Positions 8,839 to 18,569 are shown, counted from the first letter of the stretch. The stretch is 64,000 nt of DNA from Phytobacter ursingii (GCA_901456055.1 CABDWT010000003.1:317352-381351); one strand, 5' to 3'. The notes: generated by a model not told the origin, from the letters alone. Numbers and translations: made by a program.

Positions 8839-10201
8839 GAGATTGCTTCCTGAGAAAGTGATAATCCTGTGTCAATTTTTGCGCCTTTTCCTGGGGTGTA
8901 TTGAGCGGCAGCGGTTCGATAAACCAGACGCAGACAAACGACACCACAGAGACAACGAATAAGAAGGTGGCCACATACCAGGGATCGCCGCCCCCTAATG
9001 CCAACAAACTCGAGGCGATAAGCGGGCTCATTCCGCCAAGAATGGCGGAGAACTGATAGGCAAAAGAGAGTCCTGTGTAGCGCACCTGAGTACCAAACAT
9101 GCGGGTAAACAGCGTAGGTTGAACGGCAAACATCATCGTTGGGCCAAAGTTGTAGCCCAGAATCATGCTGATCCAGATAATCGCCACGCTTTTGGTGCCC
9201 AGCAGCAGGAAGAAGGGAAACGCAAATAGCACACAAAAACCGGCCCCCAACAGATAGATTTTGCGCTGTCCGACGCGGTCAGATAGCCAGCCTACCAATG
9301 GGCAACTCACTATCCCGATAGCAGAAGCGATCAACATCCCGGTGAGCGGAATATCACGGGAAAGCGCCAGTTGCGTGGAGATATAAACGATACCAAAGGC
9401 GTTGATAATGTTTGAGGAAACACTTTCAGCGAGACGTGCGCCCAATGCCAGTGAGATATTTTTCGGGTGTTTACGAAACAGCTCAATCAGCGGCGGCGGT
9501 GCTTTCCTTTCCTGCGACTTTGTTTGCCGTTGTTTAAAATCCAGCGTCTCTTCGGTATGCAGGCGAATGAACATCCCCACCGCCAGCATTAATGCCGACA
9601 GCCAGAACGGGATACGCCAGCCCCAGGAAAGAAATTGCTCCGGGGTCAACAGATGATTACAGAGCGCAAAAATGCCGGTGGCCAGCATAATGCCGACAGA
9701 CGCAGCCGTTTGCGGTAATGAGCCCAGAAAGCCCCGTTTATTCTGCGGTGCAGATTCAATGGTCATCAGCGCCGCCCCACCATATTCACCGCCCAGGCCA
9801 AACCCCTGAATGAGGCGCAATGCCATCAGCAGCAACGGTGCCCAGATACCAATATCGTGATACGTGGGAATAAACCCGATCAGAAAGGTGGATGTACCGA
9901 CAATGCCCAGCGTCCAGATAAGGGTGATTTTACGACCAATCTTGTCACCGAAATGACCGAAAACAATGCCCCCCAACGGGCGAGTGAGAAAGCCGACGCC
10001 AAAGGTGGCGAAAGCCGCGATAACGCCAATAAAGGGATCGCTATCGGGGAAAAACAACGGTGCAAATACCAGCCCGGCGGCGGTGCCAAAAATAAAGAAG
10101 TCATACCATTCCAGTAACGCGCCGGCGAAACTTCCCATAACGACGCGGCGCATCGCTTTACCGGTAAGTCCGGCAGTAGGTTCATGTAATCTTTCAGACA
10201 T
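8828..10201 (-). CDS. MFS transporter, metabolite:H+ symporter type
   Basis: Inner-membrane carrier of 457 aa with about 12 membrane segments. The N-terminal SFAGALLEWYDFFIFG and the loop GHFGDKIGRK are hallmarks of the MHS subfamily (ProP, ShiA, KgtP, YhjE), whose members carry organic acids and zwitterions with protons. The E. coli sulfoquinovose cluster uses GPH-family permeases YihO/YihP, so this is a different transporter class. It overlaps the downstream epimerase gene. A plausible role is uptake of the sulfonated substrate or export of the end product dihydroxypropanesulfonate (inference). Confidence 0.88.
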   Translation of the reverse strand: MSERLHEPTAGLTGKAMRRVVMGSFAGALLEWYDFFIFGTAAGLVFAPLFFPDSDPFIGVIAAFATFGVGFLTRPLGGIVFGHFGDKIGRKITLIWTLGIVGTSTFLIGFIPTYHDIGIWAPLLLMALRLIQGFGLGGEYGGAALMTIESAPQNKRGFLGSLPQTAASVGIMLATGIFALCNHLLTPEQFLSWGWRIPFWLSALMLAVGMFIRLHTEETLDFKQRQTKSQERKAPPPLIELFRKHPKNISLALGARLAESVSSNIINAFGIVYISTQLALSRDIPLTGMLIASAIGIVSCPLVGWLSDRVGQRKIYLLGAGFCVLFAFPFFLLLGTKSVAIIWISMILGYNFGPTMMFAVQPTLFTRMFGTQVRYTGLSFAYQFSAILGGMSPLIASSLLALGGGDPWYVATFLFVVSVVSFVCVWFIEPLPLNTPQEKAQKLTQDYHFLRKQSHEQ

Positions 10202-10295
10202 TGTGTTTCCTCTCCGTAGCGGTGAGAAAACTGTGGGTGAAACTCACCCACAGCAGGTACAGGTCATAGCGCATCGTTACATGCCGGGCGCGTTA

Positions 10296-11723
10296 TTATT
10301 TTTCCAGTTCAGCTAATACCTGAGCATCTTCCGCATCCACATTGGCCCCCAACGGTTCCCATTTAATCAGTGCGCACGTGATGAACCCGATAAACGGCAC
10401 CACTGCCAGCCAGAAGAAGGCATCCGTCTTTAATGCGCCCCAGAGCATAGGCCAGAAAATAAGGCCAGCAATCGCTCCGGTACGCATAATAGCGCGAGCA
10501 AAACCGACACCTGTCGGGCGAATACTCGGAGGATATGAAAGCGTGGCGATTGTCATCCCCAGCCCGCCAGGTCCGGCAGAATGGAAGAAAATGATGGCAC
10601 CCAGTAACCCCAGAGAGAGCCAGGGGTTGGTCGTGGCCAGCGCACCCAACGCCAGCAGCGCCAGAGTCACGACGGCGAAGCCGTACATTGACTGCAGACG
10701 CGTCCCTAAGCGCTGCAGGATAAGAGAGCCAATCAAACCACCGGAGATCCCGCACAGGGCGTTAACCACGGCCGAACCGGAAAGTGCTCCTGCCAGACCG
10801 CCGCTCAGAATACCCGCCAGCGTCAGCGGTAAATAGACGCCCACCGCGTTGTACTGCCATGCCTGCATCGTGGCGACAATACATCCCAGAATAGTGCGTT
10901 TGCGGTAACGCCCGTTGAACAAAATGCCGTACCCGGTGTGGATTTTGTTTTCACTCTGCGAGGCCTGGACGATGGATTTTTCCAGCGCCACGCGGGCATG
11001 TACCCCATAGCGTTTTCGCAAGATATCGCAGGCTTCGTCATAGCGACCGACACGTGCCGCCCACATAGCTGATTCACCGATGAAGACGTAGCGCAGGATC
11101 ATGATGATGACGGCAAACACGGCACCAATGAATATGCCGTAACGCCAGAGTTGGTCTTCCGCAATCCCGGAAAGCAGTAGCGGCAGCAGCACCAGATACA
11201 CCACGGTGGTCGAAACATACCAGGCCATCTGCCATAAGTTGACCGATGTACCGGTTTTTTTCGACGTGGAACCACGAAGTTCCGCCACCGCATTGGTCGC
11301 CAACGGGAAATCGATCCCCAGGCCGAAGCCCATTACCACGCGGCAGACCAGTACCCACCAGATGTTCGGCGCAACTGCAACAGATGCCGCCCCCAGCGTA
11401 CACAGCGCCATACCAATCAAAAATGCGCGGCGCTGACCAAAACGGTTAATCACGCGGTTTGCCAGCAGACCGCCAATCAGCGCAGCGATCAGGACAGAGG
11501 CGTTTACCGTGGCCGCCAGCCCGGGGGAGATCCCAAACTGCGCAGCAATGTATTTATTACCAAAACCCACCATTGCCGCCTGATAGGCATCAATCAAAAT
11601 GCCGCCCAGCGCAATGAAGATAACGCCTGCACTAGCGTTAACAGCCGAGTTTTTATTAACAATATCAATCACGTCCTGTGGACGACTGATTGAATAAGGT
11701 GCAGGACTGGTGATTTGTACCAT
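10296..11723 (-). CDS. MFS transporter, sugar-porter-like
   Basis: Second major-facilitator protein, about 475 aa and 12 membrane segments. Motifs include GGILIDAYQAAMVGFG in the first segment, NRFGQRRAF in loop 2-3 and VMGFGLGIDFPLATNAVAEL, resembling the YgcS/YdjK/YdjE group of putative sugar or sugar-acid carriers. I chose the ATG at 11723, 7 bp after AGGA, rather than the GTG one codon upstream. The gap to the preceding dehydrogenase gene is 69 bp. Two carriers in one short operon suggest import of substrate and export of product. Confidence 0.86.
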   Translation of the reverse strand: MVQITSPAPYSISRPQDVIDIVNKNSAVNASAGVIFIALGGILIDAYQAAMVGFGNKYIAAQFGISPGLAATVNASVLIAALIGGLLANRVINRFGQRRAFLIGMALCTLGAASVAVAPNIWWVLVCRVVMGFGLGIDFPLATNAVAELRGSTSKKTGTSVNLWQMAWYVSTTVVYLVLLPLLLSGIAEDQLWRYGIFIGAVFAVIIMILRYVFIGESAMWAARVGRYDEACDILRKRYGVHARVALEKSIVQASQSENKIHTGYGILFNGRYRKRTILGCIVATMQAWQYNAVGVYLPLTLAGILSGGLAGALSGSAVVNALCGISGGLIGSLILQRLGTRLQSMYGFAVVTLALLALGALATTNPWLSLGLLGAIIFFHSAGPGGLGMTIATLSYPPSIRPTGVGFARAIMRTGAIAGLIFWPMLWGALKTDAFFWLAVVPFIGFITCALIKWEPLGANVDAEDAQVLAELEK

Positions 11724-11792
11724 CACAATATCCTTTCTTTTTGTTGTAGGGGACGCTGCCCTGGTGCGGCGTCTGTCAGAGGTTGTGGCCCA

Positions 11793-12803
11793 TCAGGCAT
11801 CAGCGAATTGCAGCATGACTTTGATGGAGTCATTTTGCTGCGCACGCTCAAACGCTGCAGCGGCTTCACTCACCGGGAACATGTCCGTCACCAGTTCACT
11901 GGTATCAAAGCGCCCGTCCGCCAGCCATTCGATCACCACGTCAAAGTCTTCGGGGATGTACATGCCGGAGTTGAGCAGGTCGCGTTCGAAACGCTGCATC
12001 ATCGGCAGCGGAATTTCACGCGGGCCGCTCGGTACCCCCATGCAGACCACGGTGCCACCGGCATACACGCGGGTGCAGGCTTCATTGAGCGTTGCCTGTG
12101 CGGCAACCACATCAATCGCGCCAGTAAAGCGGGCTTGCGCATCCAGCTCACCAGGGGCCCAGGCCTGTGCTGCACCCAGTTTGAGTGACAGAGCACGTTT
12201 CGCGGCATCGGGTTCGATAACGGTAATCTCTCCCGCGCCCATGATGCGCAGCGCCTGAACAATCGACAGGCCAATAGTGCCCGCGCCAATCACCAGCACG
12301 CTTTCCAGCGAAGCTTGCGGCATGCGTGTCACACAGTGGCGAGCACAGGCAGCAGGCTCTGCAAACGCGAGCACGTTTAACGGCATTGAGGCTGGCGCGA
12401 CATGGCAGTTGCGCGCCGGAACGACATGCTGCGAACGGGCAAAGCCCGGCGCACGAAAACCCGCCACCTGCGGCGGCTCACATAGGTTAAAACGCCCGGC
12501 TTTACAGGCACGGCATTCCATACAGGCCATAATGGGATCGACCACCACATGATCGCCAGGCTTTACATTCGCCACATCGCTACCCACTTCGGTAATGCGG
12601 GCGGCAATTTCATGCCCCGGCACGACGGGGGGTTTGGCGAAGGGATGCCCGCCTTTCAACACATGCAAATCCGAGCCGCAAATCCCAAAGAATGCCGGAG
12701 CAATGCGGACTTCGTGAGGCTTAAGTTCCTGGTGTGGCTGCTCGACGTACTGCGTCGTGACCTTTCCAATATCGGAAAATAAAACTTGGGTAATTTTGTC
12801 CAT
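11793..12803 (-). CDS. Zinc-dependent MDR dehydrogenase, sorbitol-dehydrogenase-like
   Basis: Medium-chain dehydrogenase of 336 aa. Catalytic zinc ligands are Cys42 (GICGSD) and His64-Glu65 (PGHE). The structural zinc site is Cys94, Cys97, Cys100 and Cys108. The nucleotide-binding fold begins near VIGAGTIGLS, and the acidic residue in VIEPD points to NAD rather than NADP. Members such as sorbitol, iditol and threonine dehydrogenases oxidise a secondary alcohol to a ketone. No counterpart exists in the E. coli yih cluster. Sitting directly before yihT, it could oxidise a sulfo-polyol to 6-deoxy-6-sulfofructose and so feed kinase YihV (inference, untested). Confidence 0.88.
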   Translation of the reverse strand: MDKITQVLFSDIGKVTTQYVEQPHQELKPHEVRIAPAFFGICGSDLHVLKGGHPFAKPPVVPGHEIAARITEVGSDVANVKPGDHVVVDPIMACMECRACKAGRFNLCEPPQVAGFRAPGFARSQHVVPARNCHVAPASMPLNVLAFAEPAACARHCVTRMPQASLESVLVIGAGTIGLSIVQALRIMGAGEITVIEPDAAKRALSLKLGAAQAWAPGELDAQARFTGAIDVVAAQATLNEACTRVYAGGTVVCMGVPSGPREIPLPMMQRFERDLLNSGMYIPEDFDVVIEWLADGRFDTSELVTDMFPVSEAAAAFERAQQNDSIKVMLQFADA

Positions 12804-12835
12804 GGTTGTTCTCCTGGTGCGCTTATGGTTTTGTG

Positions 12836-13723
12836 TTAACGCTGAGAAATACCTTCATCAACAATCTCGGCCAGCCGTTGCAGGCGCGGAACTGACACAT
12901 CACGCAGCATGGTTTGCGGATCTTGCGCGCCTATAACTGATGCCCAGACCGCACGGCCTGCCAGGAAACCGGATGCTCCGCTTTTCATGGCAATGCGCAC
13001 AGCACGACCAAAGATATCGGCCTCGACGCCTGATGAAAGGATGACCCATGGCATGTTCATCTGGTCATTCAGTTTCTGGCAGGCGGAAAGCAACGCCTGC
13101 TCACTGCCCTTCCCGCCCAGTGGCATTTCCACTTTGTAAAGATCAGCCGCGGTGCTACCTAGTTCGGCGGCAGCGGCCACAATGGCGCTCTCGCGGTCAA
13201 ATTCCCAGCCGCAGCGCGGCGGACGAACAACCGGTTCGATGATGCTCACCAGACCGGCACTGCGGCAGCGTTGAACAAACTCATCGACCATCGCGAGACG
13301 CGCATCTGCTGGTTCATCTTCACGCCACAAGACTAATAACTTCATTGCCTTACCGCCCATTTCACGCACGCGTTGCGGATCGATAGCCCGGTCGATTTCC
13401 ACGCTATCAACCGGAATACCGTTACCCGGCACAAAATGGTCAGCGGCGACAATCAGACCGCAGGTATCGGCAACCGCGCCCTGCGCAATAATCTGATCGA
13501 GACAAAATTGTTTATCAGCCAACACGGCGGAAGCGTAAGGAGAAAGAATGCGTGTCGCCGCCACTTTAAAATCGGTCAGTACGCTGTCAGCAACCGGTTT
13601 GGGCTGACCCGCAGCGGCAAACATCAAACGCATTGCTTCACGCTGATCGACGGCCAGCATGGCGAATCCACCGCCCGGACGCGAGATATCTTTCAGTGTG
13701 CAAGGGTTGTTCAGAGAAGACAT
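12836..13723 (-). CDS. yihT: YihT, sulfofructose-1-phosphate aldolase
   Basis: Class I aldolase of 295 aa, roughly two-thirds identical by eye to E. coli YihT. That enzyme cleaves 6-deoxy-6-sulfofructose 1-phosphate to dihydroxyacetone phosphate and 3-sulfolactaldehyde. The Schiff-base lysine is Lys197 in DLYKVEMP (Lys193 in E. coli numbering, offset 4). The sulfonate/phosphate-pocket Arg257 in FLAGRAVW corresponds to Arg253. The N-terminal block [18 protein letters not shown] is intact. It lies 24 bp downstream of yihU and precedes the MDR dehydrogenase in one operon. Confidence 0.93.
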   Translation of the reverse strand: MSSLNNPCTLKDISRPGGGFAMLAVDQREAMRLMFAAAGQPKPVADSVLTDFKVAATRILSPYASAVLADKQFCLDQIIAQGAVADTCGLIVAADHFVPGNGIPVDSVEIDRAIDPQRVREMGGKAMKLLVLWREDEPADARLAMVDEFVQRCRSAGLVSIIEPVVRPPRCGWEFDRESAIVAAAAELGSTAADLYKVEMPLGGKGSEQALLSACQKLNDQMNMPWVILSSGVEADIFGRAVRIAMKSGASGFLAGRAVWASVIGAQDPQTMLRDVSVPRLQRLAEIVDEGISQR

Positions 13724-13747
13724 AGTTACTCCTGTCGTAATCGATAA

Positions 13748-14638
13748 TTAAAGAGAGTCTGGTCGGCCAGCAAGATGGCGAACCTGAGATAACAAAGCGC
13801 TCCAGTCCTGGCGGCCCCGGCCGTCGTGGCTGGCCGACCGGTAATAGGTTTCGGCGACTTCGCCCATGCCCAACGGTGCGCCGGTCTGTCGGGCGACATC
13901 AACGGCAATACGCAGGTCTTTCAGCGCAAGGTCGACCATAAAGGCCGGTGAGAGATCGCCTTTGAGCACTTTGCCCGGCCAGGTGGTAGTGAAGTGGCCT
14001 TTACCCGCCGCCGTACCGCTCATCACGTTGATAGCGACATTGAGGTCAAGGCCTAAGGATTCGCACAGCACCGCAGCTTCGGCAGACAGCGCATTGAGCG
14101 CGATACTCATATAGTTGTTAATCAGTTTGACGCGGATACCCATTCCCGGACCGCCTGCCTCCACCAGCTCAGACCCCATGCACATCAGGATGGGGCGAGC
14201 GCGTTCAACCTGTTCAGACGTGCCGCCCGCGAGAATAAGCAAGGTGCCGTCTTTGGCGTTATCAGAGGTGCGACCAACCGGCGCATCCATCATGGCGTGG
14301 CCTTTTTCAGCCATTTCGCTCATCAGCGCATCGGTTTGCAGGGGGTGGATAGTAGACATGTCGATCACCAGCGCGTTCGCGCTCAGCGTTTCGCACACGC
14401 CCGCTTCGCCGAACAGGACGTCACGGACAATGTCGCCATTAGGCAGCATGGTGATGATAAACTCGGCATCCAGGGTGGCATTTGCGGGGGTCGTTGCCGC
14501 AACCGCTCCCTTTTCCACCAGCGCATTAACTGCCTGTTGGTTGAGGTCGAAAACACGTAAGGAATGGCCTTTGCGCAACAGGTTGCTGGCCATAGGGCTT
14601 CCCATCTGGCCAAGCCCTAAAAATGCGATGGTGGACAT
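13748..14638 (-). CDS. yihU: YihU, 3-sulfolactaldehyde reductase
   Basis: Beta-hydroxyacid dehydrogenase of 296 aa that reduces sulfolactaldehyde to 2,3-dihydroxypropane-1-sulfonate with NADH in E. coli. The Rossmann motif [10 protein letters not shown] is at the N-terminus. The substrate motif Gly122-Arg123-Thr124-Ser125 and catalytic Lys171 in VKLINNYM sit at the same positions as in E. coli YihU. I chose the ATG at 14638, 7 bp after AGGAG; a GTG two codons upstream is in frame. It is the first gene of the minus-strand operon, divergent from yihV. Confidence 0.94.
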   Translation of the reverse strand: MSTIAFLGLGQMGSPMASNLLRKGHSLRVFDLNQQAVNALVEKGAVAATTPANATLDAEFIITMLPNGDIVRDVLFGEAGVCETLSANALVIDMSTIHPLQTDALMSEMAEKGHAMMDAPVGRTSDNAKDGTLLILAGGTSEQVERARPILMCMGSELVEAGGPGMGIRVKLINNYMSIALNALSAEAAVLCESLGLDLNVAINVMSGTAAGKGHFTTTWPGKVLKGDLSPAFMVDLALKDLRIAVDVARQTGAPLGMGEVAETYYRSASHDGRGRQDWSALLSQVRHLAGRPDSL

Positions 14639-14810
14639 GAACACTCTCCTGTAACTGAATGAGCAAAAAACTACAATCGATAAGTCATTTTCGTCTGTTT
14701 TTGATCATATTTGTAATTTATGCCTAAAAACCAGACACCGGTCACTAATTTGATCATTTATGTCATTAAAATGAGCATTAGACGACAAAATAAAACAGGA
14801 ACAGACAAAG
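14639..14810. promoter_or_regulatory. Divergent yihU / yihV control region
   Basis: AT-rich 172 bp spacer between the divergent operons. The nonamer tttgatcat occurs twice as a direct repeat, at 14700-14708 and 14749-14757, 49 bp apart. This spacing could place two repressor units on nearly the same face of the helix. The neighbouring DeoR-type repressor YihW (CsqR) is the obvious candidate ligand, because CsqR controls the same divergent spacer in E. coli. Assignment of the repeat as its operator is inference. Confidence 0.6.
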
Positions 14811-15707
14811 ATGACCAGAATTGCGTGTGTAGGGATTGCCGTACAGGATCGTATTTACTCTGTGAACGCGTTACCGACAGGCGGTGGCAAATATCAGTCT
14901 AACCAGTACCAGGAAACCGGCGGCGGGCCAGCGGCGACGGCCGCCGTGGCAATTGCGCGTCTTGGGGCTGAAGTCGATTTCATCGGACGCGTGGGGGACG
15001 ACAACTGCGGTAAAACGTTAATTGCCGAGCTCCAGCAGTTTGGCGTGAATACGCAGCATTGCCTTCAGGTACCACATGCACGATCTTCACAATCGGCCAT
15101 TCTGGTGGATGAACATGGCGAGCGGATCATCATCAACTATCCCAGCCCGGATCTCCCGGCCGACGCAGATTGGCTCGATGCCATTGATTTTTCGCAATAT
15201 GATATGGTGCTTGCCGACGTTCGCTGGCATGACGGTACCGCAAAAGCCTTTACACTGGCGCGAGCGGCGGGTGTGCCGACTTTGCTGGATGCGGATGTTA
15301 CGCCGCAGGACATCACCTCGCTGGTCGCCCTGGCGGATCATGCCGTATTCTCTGCCCCAGGCCTGAAACGAATGACCGGAAGCGAGAACGGTGAAGAGGG
15401 GTTGAACAAGGCCGCCGCGCAAACGGACGGCCGTGTTTATGTTACTCAGGGCGCGGAAGGCGCATTATGGAAAGAGTATGATCATTTTTGTCACTTACCG
15501 GCCTTCGTCGTTAAAACAGTAGACACCACCGGTGCTGGTGACGTTTTCCACGGCGCGCTCGCCCTGGCGCTGGCGGAAAATATGCCGACAGAAACCGCAG
15601 TACAGTTCGCCAGCGCGGTTGCGGCAATGAAATGTACGCGTCCCGGAGGACGTGCGGGAATACCAGAACGTGAGCAAATCGCGTCATTTTTGTCACTTTA
15701 TGCATAA
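14811..15707 (+). CDS. yihV: YihV, sulfofructose kinase
   Basis: PfkB/ribokinase-family kinase of 298 aa, identical in length to E. coli YihV, which phosphorylates 6-deoxy-6-sulfofructose at O1. The residues I recall as recognising the sulfonate, Lys27 (GGGKY), Asn109 (IINYP) and Arg138 (VRWHDG), are all present at the same positions. Catalytic Asp244 lies in DTTGAGDVFHG. The family glycine-rich motif TGGGPAATAAVA is also there. Retention of this set argues that the substrate is still a 6-sulfo sugar. yihW follows after 38 bp. Confidence 0.94.
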   Translation: MTRIACVGIAVQDRIYSVNALPTGGGKYQSNQYQETGGGPAATAAVAIARLGAEVDFIGRVGDDNCGKTLIAELQQFGVNTQHCLQVPHARSSQSAILVDEHGERIIINYPSPDLPADADWLDAIDFSQYDMVLADVRWHDGTAKAFTLARAAGVPTLLDADVTPQDITSLVALADHAVFSAPGLKRMTGSENGEEGLNKAAAQTDGRVYVTQGAEGALWKEYDHFCHLPAFVVKTVDTTGAGDVFHGALALALAENMPTETAVQFASAVAAMKCTRPGGRAGIPEREQIASFLSLYA

Positions 15708-15745
15708 AATAACGGGTTTTTACAGGGGAACTAACAGGAGTGTTC

Positions 15746-16534
15746 ATGAGCATCACCGAACTGACCGGTAATCCGCGGCACGATCAGCTTGTTCACTACA
15801 TTGCTGAGCGCGGCTATATGAATATTGAGGAGCTCGCGCAATTACTGGATGTTTCTACCCAAACTATTCGTCGTGATATTCGCAAGCTGAGTGAGCAGGG
15901 TTTGATCACCCGACACCACGGTGGGGCGGGGCGCGTTTCGAGCGTCATGAACACCGCGTTTGAAGAACGCGAACTGTCATTAACTCAGGAAAAACGGGAA
16001 ATGGCCGATGCGGTGTCGGATTATATTCCTGAGCGTTGCACCGTATTTATTACTATCGGGACGACCGTCGAAGCCGTCGCCCGCGCGTTGCTGGGCCGCC
16101 AGGACTTGCGCATTATCACCAACAGCCTGCGCGTGGCGCAAATTCTGTATAAAAACCAGGATCTGGAAGTCATGGTACCCGGAGGAATGCTGCGTTCACA
16201 TAATGGGGGCATTGTCGGGCCAGGAACAGTGAGTTTCGTTGAGGGCTTTCGGGCAGACTACCTTATCACCAGCGTAGGTGCCATTGAGAACGATGGTACG
16301 TTGCTCGAATTTGATGTGAATGAAGCCACCGTCGCTAAAACCATGATGGCCCATGCCCGTCATACGTTGTTAGTCGCCGATCATACAAAATTCCACGCAT
16401 CCGCCGCCGTGTCGATTGGCAACGCGCGCAAGGTTAAAGCGTTCTTTACCGATAAACAGCCGCCTGCGGCATTTCGGCAACTGCTGGAAGAAGACAAGGT
16501 GGAACTGGTCATTGCTGAGGATGACGTAAACTAA
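15746..16534 (+). CDS. yihW: YihW (CsqR), DeoR-family repressor
   Basis: Transcriptional regulator of 262 aa. The N-terminal DeoR helix-turn-helix (MNIEELAQLLDVSTQTIRRDIRKL) is followed by a phospho-sugar-sensing DeoRC domain with TNSLRVAQIL and the DHTKFH region. E. coli CsqR represses the sulfoquinovose genes and is released by sulfoquinovose-type ligands. I chose the ATG at 15746 with AGGAG 5-6 bp before it; an in-frame GTG lies two codons upstream. It is co-transcribed with yihV. Confidence 0.92.
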   Translation: MSITELTGNPRHDQLVHYIAERGYMNIEELAQLLDVSTQTIRRDIRKLSEQGLITRHHGGAGRVSSVMNTAFEERELSLTQEKREMADAVSDYIPERCTVFITIGTTVEAVARALLGRQDLRIITNSLRVAQILYKNQDLEVMVPGGMLRSHNGGIVGPGTVSFVEGFRADYLITSVGAIENDGTLLEFDVNEATVAKTMMAHARHTLLVADHTKFHASAAVSIGNARKVKAFFTDKQPPAAFRQLLEEDKVELVIAEDDVN

Positions 16535-16556
16535 ACGTCGCCCTTACGCTATGAAT

Positions 16557-16587
16557 AAAAAAGCCGCTGATATCAGCGGCTTTTTTT
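16557..16587. terminator. Bidirectional terminator between yihW and typA
   Basis: Perfect stem gccgctga / tcagcggc flanked by A6 on the left and T7 on the right. It can terminate both yihW (plus) and the convergent typA (minus). Confidence 0.9.
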
Positions 16588-16638
16588 CCGGCTGACCATG
16601 AGACCAGCCCGACATCACATGTCCGTGAAGAAAGAAGA

Positions 16639-18462
16639 TCAGTCTTCTTTAGAACCACGGTTAGCGCGACGACGATCGTTTTCCGTCAGGTGACGTTTAC
16701 GAATACGGATAGAGGTCGGGGTCACTTCTACCAGTTCGTCATCATCGATAAACTCCAGAGCCTGCTCCAGGGTCATCTTAACCGGCGGAACCAGAACCGT
16801 TGCTTCGTCAGTACCGGACGCACGCATGTTGGTCAGTTTCTTACCGGTCAGGCAGTTTACCGTCAGGTCGTTAGAACGGCTGTGAATACCGATGATCTGG
16901 CCTTCGTAAACTTCTGCGCCATGGCCCAGGAACAGCTTACCGCGGTCCTGCAGGCTGAACAGTGCAAACGCAACCGCTTTACCCTGACCGTTAGAGATCA
17001 GAACGCCGTTCTGACGCTGGCCCACATCGCCCGGACGAACGTCGTCGTAATGGCTGAAAGTGGAGTACAGCAGACCGGTACCGGAGGTCATGGTCATGAA
17101 TTCTGAACGGAAGCCGATAAGCCCACGGCTTGGGATCACGTAGTCGAGACGTACGCGGCCTTTGCCATCTGGATTCATGTTTTTCAGGTCGCCTTTACGC
17201 TCACCCAGAGCCTGCATCACAGAACCCTGGTGCTGCTCTTCGACGTCCAGCGTTACGTTTTCGAACGGCTCTTGTTTACGGCCATCGATTTCGCGGAAGA
17301 TAACTTTCGGACGGGAAACCGCCATCTCGAAACCTTCACGACGCATGTTCTCGATCAGTACAGACAGGTGCAGCTCACCACGACCAGAAACGCGGAACGC
17401 ATCAGCGTCTTCGGTTTCTTCAACGCGCAGTGCAACGTTGTGCACCAGCTCTTTGTTCAGGCGGTCAAGGATCTGACGAGAGGTAACGTACTTACCTTCT
17501 TTACCGCAGAACGGAGAGGTGTTTACGCAGAAGAACATGGTTACGGTCGGCTCATCAACAGACAGCGCCGGCAAAGCTTCAACATTCTGCGTATCGCAAA
17601 TGGTGTCAGAGATGTTCAGCTCGCCCAGACCGGTGATCGCGATAATGTCGCCTGCTTCCGCGATGTCGCTCTCAATACGCTCAAGACCCAGGTGGGTCAG
17701 AACTTTACCGACTTTACCGTTACGCGTTTTGCCTTCGCTATCAATGATAGTGACCTGCTGGTTCGGTTTCACTTTACCGCGTTTGATGCGGCCGATACCG
17801 ATAACGCCAACGTAGTTGTTGTAGTCCAGCTGGGAGATTTGCATCTGCAGCGGGCCATCAAGGTCAACGTTCGGTGCCGGTACACGATCAACGATAGTCT
17901 GATACAGCGGGGTCATGTCTTCCGCCATGTCTTCGTGATCCAGACCCGCGATACCGTTCAGCGCAGAGGCGTAAACGATAGGGAAGTCCAGCTGCTCGTC
18001 GGTAGCGTCGAGGTTAACGAACAGGTCAAATACCTGGTCAACAACCCAATCAGGACGCGCGCCCGGACGGTCAACTTTGTTGATAACAACAATGGGTTTC
18101 AGGCCGTGAGCAAAGGCTTTTTTGGTCACGAAGCGCGTCTGCGGCATCGGACCATCCATTGCATCAACGACCAACAGAACGGAATCTACCATGGACATGA
18201 CACGTTCAACTTCACCACCGAAGTCGGCGTGCCCCGGGGTATCAACGATGTTGATACGGTAATCATTCCATTTGATAGCGGTGTTTTTAGCCAGGATGGT
18301 AATCCCACGCTCTTTCTCCAAATCGTTGGAGTCCATCACTCGCTCTTGAGTTTCGGCACGCGCATCAAACGTACCGGATTGCTGCAGCAGCTTATCGACC
18401 AGGGTAGTTTTACCATGGTCAACGTGCGCGATGATGGCGATGTTACGCAGATTTTCGATCAC
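16639..18462 (-). CDS. typA: BipA/TypA ribosome-associated GTPase
   Basis: Translational GTPase of 607 aa, exactly the E. coli length, which binds the ribosome and helps 50S assembly and growth at low temperature. G1 is [10 protein letters not shown], the switch I region has RGITI, G3 is [12 protein letters not shown] and G4 is NKVD. EF-G-like domains III and V and the family-specific C-terminal domain follow. It is transcribed divergently from glnA across a 380 bp control region, as in E. coli. Confidence 0.98.
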   Translation of the reverse strand: MIENLRNIAIIAHVDHGKTTLVDKLLQQSGTFDARAETQERVMDSNDLEKERGITILAKNTAIKWNDYRINIVDTPGHADFGGEVERVMSMVDSVLLVVDAMDGPMPQTRFVTKKAFAHGLKPIVVINKVDRPGARPDWVVDQVFDLFVNLDATDEQLDFPIVYASALNGIAGLDHEDMAEDMTPLYQTIVDRVPAPNVDLDGPLQMQISQLDYNNYVGVIGIGRIKRGKVKPNQQVTIIDSEGKTRNGKVGKVLTHLGLERIESDIAEAGDIIAITGLGELNISDTICDTQNVEALPALSVDEPTVTMFFCVNTSPFCGKEGKYVTSRQILDRLNKELVHNVALRVEETEDADAFRVSGRGELHLSVLIENMRREGFEMAVSRPKVIFREIDGRKQEPFENVTLDVEEQHQGSVMQALGERKGDLKNMNPDGKGRVRLDYVIPSRGLIGFRSEFMTMTSGTGLLYSTFSHYDDVRPGDVGQRQNGVLISNGQGKAVAFALFSLQDRGKLFLGHGAEVYEGQIIGIHSRSNDLTVNCLTGKKLTNMRASGTDEATVLVPPVKMTLEQALEFIDDDELVEVTPTSIRIRKRHLTENDRRRANRGSKED

Positions 18463-18569
18463 AACTTTGCCTCAGGCATTTAGAAATAGCGCGTTATTGT
18501 ACACGGATTAATCGCACTACAAAACAGGATCACAAACATCCCCCGCAAACAAGGATTGCAGGGTTGCTT

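Noticed and set aside
8835-9236. 133-aa open frame on the same strand as the MHS transporter, shifted frame
   Set aside because: Out-of-frame shadow; the transporter frame is complete and has all family motifs, so this is not a frameshift.
17230-18483. 417-aa open frame antisense to typA
   Set aside because: Shadow of a highly expressed gene; the translated product has no recognisable domain and typA is full length.
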